In this document: positions 23,064 to 31,379 of the stretch, piece after piece
How the letters are laid out: each line of letters starts with the position of its first letter
Position numbering within the stretch: the stretch's first letter is position 1
DNA from: Lacrimispora sphenoides JCM 1415
Lineage (GTDB): Bacteria; Bacillota; Clostridia; Lachnospirales; Lachnospiraceae
Assembly: GCF_900105615.1 (NCBI RefSeq)
Contig: NZ_LT630003.1
Span: 1-64,000, forward strand
Length of the DNA stretch: 64,000 nucleotides
Direction: 5' to 3'
The notes under the pieces: model-generated
Told to the model about the DNA's origin: nothing
Database searches by the model: none
Seen by the model: the letters and a program-made list of their open reading frames with translations, nothing else
Translations under genes and position numbers: made by a program

Positions 23064-26036
23064 ATGATCAACACAATGAATTTTTTTAAGGGCCAGAGAG
23101 ATTTAAAAAACTGGCTGATGGAGGAAACGGAATTTGATGCCCGGAACCTGGGAAAATACGAGGCGGTTTTTGCCCAGGGAAACGGATACATAGGGATGCG
23201 GAACGCTCTGGAAGAGCGGTATGTGGAAGAGGTGAGGAACACGTTCATCACCGGAACCTTTAATAAAGCGGGAGATGAAGAGGTGACGGAACTTCCCAAT
23301 CTTCCGGATGTAACGGCTATGGATATCTATGTTGACGGATACCGTCTGAACCTGCAGTCAGGTAAGGTCATGGAGTATTCCAGGATCATGAACTTAAAGA
23401 ACGGAGAAACCACCAGAAAGGTTGTGTGGGAATGTCCGTCGAAGACTCTGGTAACGGCGGTTTTTAAACGGTTTATATCCTTAAAAAATGAACATGTTGC
23501 GGCGGAATATCTGGAGCTGTCCTGTGACGGCAGCACGCAGCTGGTGATTGAAACGGGAATTCATGGAGATGTGACAAACCATGGAGCCATGCATTTTGAG
23601 AATTTAAGGCGCAGGATCTATGACGGCATCACCCTGCAGTTCCTGGCGGAAACCACCGAGTCCCGGGTGCTGGCGGCGGTCCACAGCGCCTGCAGGATAA
23701 GCCGGGAGGAAAAGCCTCTTCCGGTTATGGGCAGAAGAAATATGGATCTGCGCTGGTCTGTGAAAGCAGAGGCCGGTGAAACCATCCGCCTGGAAAAGAT
23801 ATCCTGCTTTCATTCTTCCAGGGATCTGGCTTACGAAAAGGAAGAGCAGCCTGATATTCTTAATCGGCTGAAAGCAGACGGCATGGAATGTTTACAGACC
23901 GAATTTGATAAGGGATATGAAAGACTGCTGGCGGAGTCAGAGGCAGTGTGGAAAGAATTCTGGAAAGACCATGAGGTGACCATACGGGGAAATGATGATT
24001 TTGATCAGCTTGCCCTACGTTTTGCCCAGTATCATCTGAATATTATGGTGAAAAAAGATGACAACCGGGTGGGGATTGCTGCAAAGGCTTTGACTGGAGA
24101 AGGCTATAAGGGCCATTCCTTTTGGGATACGGAAATGTTTATACTGCCTTATTTTACCCTTACAGAACCCCAAACTGCCAGAACCCTTCTGGAATACCGT
24201 TACAGAAATCTCTATGGCGCCCGCAAAAAGGCTGCTGAAAACGGCTGGGAGGGGGCCATGTATCCATGGGAGTGCGCCTGGATCGACGATGGTGAGGTAA
24301 CTCCCTTATATCTTGGTACCGACGTAGTAACAGGCAAGGTGCAAAAGTGCCTGACAGGATTAATCGAGCATCATATCAGCGCGGATGTGGCTTATGCGGT
24401 ATGGCAGTATTACCAGGCCTCCGGAGATCAGGACTATATGGACCGGTACGGATATGAAATCATATTGGATACGGCTCTTTTCTGGTCCAGCCGATTAGAA
24501 TGGAATGAGAAAAAGGGCTGTTACGAAATCCTTGATGTGATCGGGCCGGATGAGTATAAGGAGCATGTGGATAATAATGCCTATACCAATTATATGGCGG
24601 ATTATAATATGGGGCTGGCGGAACGTATTATGGAAACTTTGCCAAAGGAAAATAAGGATGTTTCAGACCGGCTTGATGAGAAGTTCCATTTTGACCGGTT
24701 AAAACAGAGGCTAAAGGAAAAGAGGGCAAAGCTCTACTTACCGGTGCCCGGGGAAAACGGCATTGTACCTCAGACCGACCAGTATATGAGCTTGGAGCCA
24801 ATTGATCTGGCACCTTATAAGGCCTCCGGAAAGGTCCTTGGAATCCACCAGGATTATAATATGGAGCAGATGGGCAAACTCATGGTTTCCAAACAGGCTG
24901 ATACCGTCATGCTGGACTTTGTGATGCCTGATTTATTTTCCTTGGAAACAAAAAGAAAAAACTTTGTATTTTATGAAGATAAGACCCTTCATGATTCATC
25001 CTTAAGCCGCTGCGTTCACGCAGTTTTAGCCAATGATTACGGAATGGAGGACATGGCCTACCAAATGCATCAGGCAGCATGCTCCATCGATCTGGGACCC
25101 AATATGAAATCATCGGAGGAAGGAATACACAGTGCCTCCATCGGAGGGATCTGGTTAAGCTGTGTCATGGGCTTTGGGGGGCTGAGGATCCGCCGCGGCG
25201 GTTTGGAACTTAATCCAAAGCTTCCTAAGGCCTGGGAAGAGCTTCGGTTTCCTCTGGTATGGAAGGGCCAGAAGCTGACGGTTACAGTGGATAAGAAAGG
25301 CGTTACAATCGCAAACAACGGAAGCAGCCCGGTGTCGCTTATGGTATTCGGAAGAAACAGCAGGGTGGAACCGGAAGCATCTGTTTACGTGGAAAAGAAA
25401 ACCTATGAAGCGGTTATTTTTGATTTGGACGGCGTGATCTGTCATACCGATCATTATCACTATCTTGCATGGAAAAAGGTGGCAGATGAGCTGGGAATTT
25501 ATTTTGATGAGATCATCAATAACCGGCTGCGGGGTGTCAGCCGGAAGGAGAGCTTTGATATCATACTGGAGCGGTATGATAAGGTCATGAGGGAAGAAGA
25601 TAAGGAAAGATATCTAGCAAAGAAAAACGAAGGCTATAAAAAGCTGTTAGAAGGCATGACCCCTGCCGATTTGCCGGAGGAAACAAAAGATACGTTGACG
25701 GAGCTAAGAAAACGGGGGATGAAACTGGCGATCGGCTCCTCCAGTAAGAACGCAGGACTGATCTTAAAACAGTTGGGATTGGAACATTTTTTTGATGCCG
25801 TCTCTGACGGAAATGCAATCACCCATTCAAAGCCCCATCCGGAAGTATTTCAAAAGGCAGCGGCCATGCTGAACTGCAAGGCGGAAAACTGCCTTGTAGT
25901 AGAAGATGCCGAGGCAGGGCTTATAGCAGCAAAATCTGGCGGAATGGATTGCGGAGCAGTGGGAGATGCGGTAAAATCTTTATTAGCAGATTATAAGCTT
26001 TCAGCCTTCAGTCAGCTGCTGGAGATCGTCGGATAA
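23064..26036 (+). CDS. Bifunctional GH65 disaccharide phosphorylase / beta-phosphoglucomutase
   Basis: 990 residues. Residues 1 to about 770 are a GH65 phosphorylase: N-terminal beta domain (NPxW-like GNGYIGMRNALEERY), an (alpha/alpha)6 barrel, and the acid Glu497 in IGPDEYKEHVDNNAYTNY. From residue 781 the protein continues as a HAD-family beta-phosphoglucomutase: FDLDGVI with Asp787 and Asp789, GSSSKNA, HSKPHPEVF and VVEDAEAGLIAAKSGG. The first half phosphorolyses an alpha-glucobiose (maltose, trehalose, kojibiose or nigerose; not resolvable here) to glucose and beta-glucose-1-phosphate. The second converts that to glucose-6-phosphate. These are usually two neighbouring genes. The open frame runs through both without a stop. 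Confidence 0.92.
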   Translation: MINTMNFFKGQRDLKNWLMEETEFDARNLGKYEAVFAQGNGYIGMRNALEERYVEEVRNTFITGTFNKAGDEEVTELPNLPDVTAMDIYVDGYRLNLQSGKVMEYSRIMNLKNGETTRKVVWECPSKTLVTAVFKRFISLKNEHVAAEYLELSCDGSTQLVIETGIHGDVTNHGAMHFENLRRRIYDGITLQFLAETTESRVLAAVHSACRISREEKPLPVMGRRNMDLRWSVKAEAGETIRLEKISCFHSSRDLAYEKEEQPDILNRLKADGMECLQTEFDKGYERLLAESEAVWKEFWKDHEVTIRGNDDFDQLALRFAQYHLNIMVKKDDNRVGIAAKALTGEGYKGHSFWDTEMFILPYFTLTEPQTARTLLEYRYRNLYGARKKAAENGWEGAMYPWECAWIDDGEVTPLYLGTDVVTGKVQKCLTGLIEHHISADVAYAVWQYYQASGDQDYMDRYGYEIILDTALFWSSRLEWNEKKGCYEILDVIGPDEYKEHVDNNAYTNYMADYNMGLAERIMETLPKENKDVSDRLDEKFHFDRLKQRLKEKRAKLYLPVPGENGIVPQTDQYMSLEPIDLAPYKASGKVLGIHQDYNMEQMGKLMVSKQADTVMLDFVMPDLFSLETKRKNFVFYEDKTLHDSSLSRCVHAVLANDYGMEDMAYQMHQAACSIDLGPNMKSSEEGIHSASIGGIWLSCVMGFGGLRIRRGGLELNPKLPKAWEELRFPLVWKGQKLTVTVDKKGVTIANNGSSPVSLMVFGRNSRVEPEASVYVEKKTYEAVIFDLDGVICHTDHYHYLAWKKVADELGIYFDEIINNRLRGVSRKESFDIILERYDKVMREEDKERYLAKKNEGYKKLLEGMTPADLPEETKDTLTELRKRGMKLAIGSSSKNAGLILKQLGLEHFFDAVSDGNAITHSKPHPEVFQKAAAMLNCKAENCLVVEDAEAGLIAAKSGGMDCGAVGDAVKSLLADYKLSAFSQLLEIVG

Positions 26037-26048
26037 GGAGGAATTCAG

Positions 26049-27767
26049 ATGGAGGAACACAGGAGACAACTGGATATCCGCTCCGTACCTTTTAGCAGAT
26101 ACGGCTCTTATTTGGCATTTTCCTATCCCCAGGATGGTACGAAGGAATTTGATGGCCACATTGCGGTGCGGGTACTTTACGGCGCGTTTTCCCAACAGGA
26201 GACTTATCCCATTATACCGGTAAATGATGATGGGAAACAGGAAGAGACGATAGCAGTTTCCATGTCGCCCTGGGAACTGGATGTAACGTCTGAAACAGGA
26301 GAATACTCCATATGCTTTGGGGATGAGGAAGGGTTTCTCCTGAAATCAAACAGCTCGGTCCTGATTACAAAGACTAAAGTGGGTTCCTATGACAGAGTGA
26401 TGGGACACATGGATGGAAGCTTTGAAATAGCAGGAGATGATATGGCTCTCCACGTGACCCTGCGAAAAGGAAAGGCAAAGGATCAATCAGCATGTCCGGA
26501 CAATGGCTTTGGAAGCAGCAGGCTGGAGCTTCTTCTAAGCCCGGAGGAGGGAGAGCTGTTGGCCGTGATCACCCTTACCGGCTTAAGTCCGCAGAAAAAA
26601 GAGTACGGGAGTTATGCCCTGTGCCGTCAGACGGTAAAAGAGGAATATCTGGAGTTTGAGAAAGGGATCATGATCGGTTTAAAGGGAACAGATCCTGCTT
26701 TTGAAAAAGCCGGAAGGGAAGCAGCCTATGTTTTGTGGCATTCCGTGCTCCAGCCTTCCGGCTATATCAAAAGACCGGTAATGGTCATGACAAAAAACTG
26801 GATGAATCTGGTATGGAGCTGGGATTATGCCTTTAACGGCCTTGCCTTGGTCTCGTCCCAGCCTGAGCTGGCATACAGCCAGTTTTTAGCCATGGCGGAC
26901 CAGCAGGATGAGTATGGCGCATACCCTGATGCTTACCAGGCAAGGACGATTATCCGCTCCTTTGTAAAGCCGCCGGTCCAGGGATTTATTCTAAAGAAAA
27001 TGTTTCAGATCCATGATCCGGGCAGGGAAGTAAAGGAGAGGCTGTACCGTTCTGTTGCCTCCTTTACCGACTGGTGGATGACCTACCGGGTGGAGGAAAA
27101 CGGCATCCCCACCTACCAGCATGGCAATGATTCCGGATGGGACAATGCCACCATATTCCGTCTGGGCCTGCCTGTCCAGTCGCCGGATTTATCGTCCTGG
27201 CTTGTATTGCAGATGGAGTTTCTGGAGCATACGGCAAGGCAGCTTGGTTGGCAGCAAGAGGCTGAAGCATGGAAGGAAAAGGGGGAAAATCTGCTCTCTA
27301 AGCTGCTGGCCTATTTTGTGAGAGAGGGCCGGTTTGAAGCGGTGAAGATCCCTGAGATGGAAGTGGTTCCTTCCGATTCCCTGATTTTGTATCTTCCCCT
27401 GATTCTTGGGGAGCATCTTCCAGAGAAGCTTCGGGAAAATCTAATTTCAGGGCTGTTAGAGAAAGGCCATCTGGCCGGTCTCTGGGGGTTTGCATCAGAG
27501 CCTTTGGACAGTATGCTGTTTGAAGAAGACGGATATTGGCGGGGAGCGGTCTGGCCAGCCGCTGTCATGATTATGGTGGATGCCTTAAAACAGTGCGGCA
27601 GACAGAAAGAGGCACGTTTTTATGCAGAACGTTTCTGCAGACTTTGTGCTGATAAAGGATTTTATGAAAATTACAGTGCACTGGACGGGCGGGGTCTGAG
27701 GGATCACGGCTTTACCTGGACAGCCAGTGTGTTTCTTATTCTGCTGCATGATTATGTATTGGATTAG
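26049..27767 (+). CDS. (alpha/alpha)6-barrel glycoside hydrolase, GH63/GH37-like
   Basis: 572 residues, no signal peptide, so cytoplasmic. An N-terminal beta-sandwich covers about 1-210. The catalytic barrel then shows KNWMNLVWSWDYAFNGLAL (Asp in WSWD), YQHGNDSGWDNATIF, EDGYWRGAVWPAAVMIM and YSALDGRGLRDHGFTWTAS. These resemble clan GH-G enzymes (trehalase GH37, alpha-glucosidase GH63), which use Asp and Glu acids. It follows the phosphorylase by 12 nt behind AAGGAGG. It probably trims imported gluco-oligosaccharides; the exact bond is not evident. Confidence 0.75.
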   Translation: MEEHRRQLDIRSVPFSRYGSYLAFSYPQDGTKEFDGHIAVRVLYGAFSQQETYPIIPVNDDGKQEETIAVSMSPWELDVTSETGEYSICFGDEEGFLLKSNSSVLITKTKVGSYDRVMGHMDGSFEIAGDDMALHVTLRKGKAKDQSACPDNGFGSSRLELLLSPEEGELLAVITLTGLSPQKKEYGSYALCRQTVKEEYLEFEKGIMIGLKGTDPAFEKAGREAAYVLWHSVLQPSGYIKRPVMVMTKNWMNLVWSWDYAFNGLALVSSQPELAYSQFLAMADQQDEYGAYPDAYQARTIIRSFVKPPVQGFILKKMFQIHDPGREVKERLYRSVASFTDWWMTYRVEENGIPTYQHGNDSGWDNATIFRLGLPVQSPDLSSWLVLQMEFLEHTARQLGWQQEAEAWKEKGENLLSKLLAYFVREGRFEAVKIPEMEVVPSDSLILYLPLILGEHLPEKLRENLISGLLEKGHLAGLWGFASEPLDSMLFEEDGYWRGAVWPAAVMIMVDALKQCGRQKEARFYAERFCRLCADKGFYENYSALDGRGLRDHGFTWTASVFLILLHDYVLD

Positions 27768-27836
27768 ATGGATCGTGATCTGACTGGCTGTCAGGCACAT
27801 TAACCATAAATATATTGTAGTAGAAAGGAGAAGACT

Positions 27837-29495
27837 ATGAAAATTTGGTGGAAAGAATCTGTAGTATATCAAATTTACCCCAGAAGCTTCTGTGACAGCA
27901 ATGGGGATGGGATCGGCGATATAGGGGGGATCATAAGCAAGCTGGACTATTTAAAGGAACTGGGAATCGATGTGGTCTGGCTGTCTCCCGTGTACGATTC
28001 GCCAAACGATGACAATGGCTATGATATCCGTGATTACCGTGACATCATGAAGGAATTTGGTACCATGGAGGACTTTGACAGACTTTTAGAAGAGATGCAT
28101 AAACGGGGAATCAAACTGGTTATGGATCTTGTGGTAAACCACACCTCAGATGAGCATCCATGGTTTTTAGAAAGCAGAAAATCAAAGGATAATCCTTACC
28201 GGGATTATTACATATGGAGAGATGGAAAAGACGGAAAAGAACCCAATAACTGGGGATCTTGCTTTTCAGGACCTGCATGGAAATATGATAAGGAAACTGA
28301 CCAGTATTTCCTTCATCTTTTTTCCGAAAAACAACCTGACTTAAACTGGGATAACGGGAAAGTCCGGACAGAGGTTTACGATATGATGAAATGGTGGCTG
28401 GATAAGGGCATTGACGGATTCCGCATGGATGTGATCAGCCTGATCTCCAAACGGGAAGGGCTTCCCGACGGTCCGGCCATGATCAATGGATATGCCAGCT
28501 TTAATGTTTCCGCCAACGGACCAAATGTTCACGAATATTTAAAGGAAATGAACCGGGAGGTTTTATCCGGCTACGATATCATGACAGTAGGAGAGTGCTC
28601 CGGCGTGACTCTTGAGGAAGCGGCCAGGTACGCATCCTATGATGGAAGTGAACTTAACATGGTATTCCAGTTTGAGCATATGGATGTAGATGGGGACCCT
28701 GACAACAAATGGACGGATAAGAAGCTGTATCTTCCGGATCTTAAAGCCATTATGACAAAATGGCAGAAAGGGCTTGAGGGAATTGCCTGGAACAGCCTGT
28801 TCTGGGATAATCATGACCAGCCAAGAGTTGTTTCCCGTTTTGGAAGCGACTGTGAGGAATACCGGGAACGCTCAGCCAAGATGCTTGCCACCTGCCTCCA
28901 TATGATGCAGGGAACTCCCTATGTGTATCAGGGAGAGGAACTGGGAATGACCAATGTCCCCTTTGAAACCATCCATGATTTTCGGGATCTGGACAGCATA
29001 AATGCCTACTATGAGCTGACAGAAAAAGGAATTTTCACCCAAGAGGAAATGATGAAGTTTTTAAGGTATAAAAGCCGGGACAATGCGAGGACCCCCATGC
29101 AGTGGGATACAAGTGTGAATGCCGGATTTTCAGAAGCCACCCCGTGGATCATGGTAAATCCCAATTATGAAAGCATCAATGCAAAAGAACAGGTGGAACG
29201 AAAGACTTCTGTATTCCATTATTATAAACAATTGATTGCTCTGCGCCATGAATATGAGATCATTGTTTATGGCAGTTACGAGCTGCTGCTTCCCGATGAT
29301 CCGGATATCTATGCCTACGTGAGGACCTTGGGAGACAGGAAGCTGCTGGTCGTATGCAGCTTCTGCGGACGGACGTTAAATTACAGCGTACCAGAGGAAT
29401 TTGAATCAGGAACTGTTTTGATCAGCAATTATGATACAACGGAGAGAAAAAGCGGAGAACTGAAACCTTATGAAGCGTTTGTGATTTATCAATAG
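27837..29495 (+). CDS. GH13 alpha-glucosidase / oligo-1,6-glucosidase
   Basis: 552 residues, cytoplasmic. Complete GH13 TIM barrel: MDLVVNHTSDEH, GFRMDVISLI with nucleophile Asp198, TVGECSG with acid/base Glu253, and WDNHDQPR with Asp327. The C-terminal beta domain runs from about 470. The size and motifs fit the oligo-1,6-glucosidase / alpha-glucosidase group (GH13_31 or near), which cut alpha-1,6 or alpha-1,4 glucosyl ends; phosphotrehalase is the main alternative. AAAGGAGAAGACT lies upstream. It is the last gene of the operon, giving free glucose beside the glucose-6-phosphate made by the fusion enzyme. Confidence 0.9.
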   Translation: MKIWWKESVVYQIYPRSFCDSNGDGIGDIGGIISKLDYLKELGIDVVWLSPVYDSPNDDNGYDIRDYRDIMKEFGTMEDFDRLLEEMHKRGIKLVMDLVVNHTSDEHPWFLESRKSKDNPYRDYYIWRDGKDGKEPNNWGSCFSGPAWKYDKETDQYFLHLFSEKQPDLNWDNGKVRTEVYDMMKWWLDKGIDGFRMDVISLISKREGLPDGPAMINGYASFNVSANGPNVHEYLKEMNREVLSGYDIMTVGECSGVTLEEAARYASYDGSELNMVFQFEHMDVDGDPDNKWTDKKLYLPDLKAIMTKWQKGLEGIAWNSLFWDNHDQPRVVSRFGSDCEEYRERSAKMLATCLHMMQGTPYVYQGEELGMTNVPFETIHDFRDLDSINAYYELTEKGIFTQEEMMKFLRYKSRDNARTPMQWDTSVNAGFSEATPWIMVNPNYESINAKEQVERKTSVFHYYKQLIALRHEYEIIVYGSYELLLPDDPDIYAYVRTLGDRKLLVVCSFCGRTLNYSVPEEFESGTVLISNYDTTERKSGELKPYEAFVIYQ

Positions 29496-29500
29496 TTTAA

Positions 29501-29659
29501 CCTCATCAAGTAAGTCCCCCACTTCAATGCCGAAAAGGCATAAGTGGTGAGTGGGGACTTACTTGTGTCAGAAGGGGTGTAAGTCCCTCCTGACAAGCTG
29601 AGAAAGCAGCTATGAGGTTATGAGCAAGTAGCGGAGCGGATTGCGAATATCCAATTGAC
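29501..29659 (-). repeat. Multi-hairpin repeat element, copy 2 (after the sugar operon)
   Basis: The reverse complement of this 159-bp stretch aligns along its length with 21085-21241. Paired changes keep the stems: AGCAG/CTGCT becomes AGCTG/CAGCT, the inner AATGC/GCATT becomes ATGCC/GGCAT, and the long stem changes to GTCAGGAGGG with CCCCTTCTGAC (one G-T pair). It begins 6 bp after the GH13 stop. Confidence 0.82.
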
Positions 29660-29717
29660 TATAAATAAAAAGGCTTTTGCAAAATAGTTCTGCGTGAGAC
29701 TATTCTGCAAAAGCCTT
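29660..29717 (-). terminator. Second terminator of rpsT
   Basis: On the minus strand AAGGCTTTTGCA and TGCAAAAGCCTT pair across 29670-29717 and are followed by TTTTATTTAT. It lies downstream of the first rpsT terminator, giving a tandem pair. Confidence 0.7.
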
Positions 29718-29726
29718 AAAACAGCA

Positions 29727-29763
29727 CAAAAAATCCCATTCAGTGGGTTATTCCGAATGGGAT
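29727..29763 (-). terminator. First terminator of rpsT
   Basis: On the minus strand the stem ATCCCATTC / GAATGGGAT (29733-29763) is followed by TTTTTT. It begins 18 nt after the rpsT stop codon. Confidence 0.85.
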
Positions 29764-29781
29764 AAAAGTCTGTTCTATGAA

Positions 29782-30045
29782 TTAAGCCATTGTGTTTACA
29801 GCTTTTGAGATTCTGGATACTTTTCTGGAAGCGGTATTCTTATGATATACGCCCTTAGTAGTAGCCTTATCGATCTCTGAGATAGCGTTTACTAAAATTG
29901 CCTGTGCAGCAGCCTTGTCACCGGCAACGATAGCAGCCTCTACCTTCTTGATAGATGTTTTCACTTTGGATCTGATCGCTTTATTTCTTGCAGCCTTTGT
30001 TTCGTTTACTAAAATTCTCTTTTTTGCAGATTTAATGTTAGCCAA
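29782..30045 (-). CDS. rpsT: 30S ribosomal protein S20
   Basis: 87 residues from TTG 30045, placed there because the protein then begins with the standard (M)ANIKSAKKRI and GGAGGTG lies 6 nt upstream; the in-frame ATG at 30060 would precede that site. The protein is basic and helical with the S20 pattern (SAKKRILVNETKAARNKAIRSKVKT ... KNTASRKVSRISKAV). S20 binds 16S rRNA early in 30S assembly. The gene has its own consensus promoter and two terminators and runs opposite to its neighbours gpr and spoIIP. Confidence 0.96.
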   Translation of the reverse strand: MANIKSAKKRILVNETKAARNKAIRSKVKTSIKKVEAAIVAGDKAAAQAILVNAISEIDKATTKGVYHKNTASRKVSRISKAVNTMA

Positions 30046-30135
30046 TCGGTACACCTCCAATAATATGATATATGATTATTCTTTGTTTTGCATCAAAGCC
30101 TGGACACGGACAGTTCAATGTAAACATACCTTTGT

Positions 30136-30164
30136 ATTCTAACGAATTTCGACGCAGATGTCAA
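30136..30164 (-). promoter_or_regulatory. rpsT promoter
   Basis: Minus-strand TTGACA (complement of 30159-30164) and TAGAAT (complement of 30136-30141) are spaced by 17 bp. The leader to the TTG start is roughly 85 nt. Confidence 0.8.
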
Positions 30165-30207
30165 TACATAATTCCCGTATTTTTGCAGAAAATACCTTAG
30201 AAATGCT

Positions 30208-30357
30208 GGAAAGCCATACAGGCATGCCTTTATGCCCAAAAAGCATGAGTAATAAAGAGGAAAGCCGTACAGGCATACCTTTATGCCAAAAACATTGGCA
30301 ATAAAGAGGAATGCCTTAAGGAATACCTTTATGCCCAAAAAGCATGGGCAGTAAATA
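30208..30357 (+). repeat. Three imperfect ~50-bp tandem repeats upstream of gpr
   Basis: Units at 30208-30258 (51 bp), 30259-30307 (49 bp) and 30308-30357 (50 bp). Each runs GGAA-x-GCC ... CCTTTATGCC-AAAA ... GCA-x-TAAA. The array ends directly at the ribosome-binding sequence of gpr. The GGCAT and ATGCC parts can pair within a unit. Spore-specific promoters (sigma F/G) would be expected here, but I cannot place one with confidence. Confidence 0.8.
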
Positions 30358-30372
30358 GGAAAGGTGGAAAAA

Positions 30373-31350
30373 ATGGAAAACACATTTACAGTGCGTACAG
30401 ACCTTGCAGTAGAAGAAAGAGAGAGTTTCCCGGGGGATGGCGGTGAGATATCAGGTGTGTCTCTGCGTGAGTGGCATCGATCAGACAGTCACATAAAAAT
30501 GACTGAGGTAAAAATTCTTGACGAAAAAGGCTCAAAGGCCATGGGAAAACCCATTGGGACCTATATTACCCTGGAGGCCGATGAGCTTTCCATGAAAGAC
30601 GAAGATTATCACAGAGAAGTATCGGAGGAGCTGGCAAACCAGATCGAACGCCTTCTTGCAGGAAAAGATTACCGGAAACCCAATTTTCATGTTTTGGTGG
30701 CAGGGCTTGGCAATTCATCCGTAACGCCGGACTCCCTTGGCCCCAGAGTTTTAAATAATCTCCAGGTAACAAGGCATCTGAAGATCCAGTACGGAGATGA
30801 TTTCTGGAAAGGAAGAACCATGCCAGTTATCAGCGGTATCGTTCCTGGAGTCATGGCTCAGACAGGAATGGAAAGTGCCGAGATTTTAAAAGGAATTATT
30901 AAAGAAACTGAGCCGGATCTCATCATTGCCATTGATGCGCTGGCAGCCAGAAGCGTAAAGCGGCTTGGAACTACCATTCAGCTTACGAATACAGGAATCC
31001 ACCCAGGTTCTGGTGTGGGAAATCACAGACACAGCCTTACGTTGGAAAGCCTTGGTGTGCCGGTTATGGCCATTGGAGTGCCCACCGTTGTAGGGGCGGC
31101 AGCCATTGTCCATGATACGGTTTCCGCCATGATCGGCGCTCTTTCTGAAAGCATGGAAACAAAGGGAATGGGGGATTTCATCGGTAAACTGAACTCGGAT
31201 GAGCAGTATGATCTAATCCGGGAATTGCTGGAACCGGAATTCGGACCAATGTATGTAACACCTCCAGATATTGATGAAACGGTAAAGGAACTTAGCTTTA
31301 CCATCTCGGAAGGAATTCATCTGGCATTTTTGGGACAGGAAGTTTCGTAG
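30373..31350 (+). CDS. gpr: Germination protease (spore GPR endopeptidase)
   Basis: 325 residues from ATG 30373 (GGAAAGGTGG upstream); a GTG at 30364 is an alternative. It begins MENTFTVRTDLAVEERES, close to the autoprocessing site of GPR zymogens. It carries HVLVAGLGNSSVTPDSLGPRV, IKETEPDLIIAIDALAARS, IHPGSGVGNHR and VPTVVGAAAIVHDT, all conserved in family A25. GPR is made in the forespore as an inactive zymogen and degrades small acid-soluble DNA-binding proteins on germination. Together with the next gene it shows the host forms endospores. Confidence 0.96.
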   Translation: MENTFTVRTDLAVEERESFPGDGGEISGVSLREWHRSDSHIKMTEVKILDEKGSKAMGKPIGTYITLEADELSMKDEDYHREVSEELANQIERLLAGKDYRKPNFHVLVAGLGNSSVTPDSLGPRVLNNLQVTRHLKIQYGDDFWKGRTMPVISGIVPGVMAQTGMESAEILKGIIKETEPDLIIAIDALAARSVKRLGTTIQLTNTGIHPGSGVGNHRHSLTLESLGVPVMAIGVPTVVGAAAIVHDTVSAMIGALSESMETKGMGDFIGKLNSDEQYDLIRELLEPEFGPMYVTPPDIDETVKELSFTISEGIHLAFLGQEVS

Positions 31351-31379
31351 TAAATGACAGGCATTCCGCATAGGATATT

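Noticed and set aside
30208..30357. CRISPR array
   Set aside because: The units are contiguous and imperfect, with no unique spacers and no cas genes nearby.
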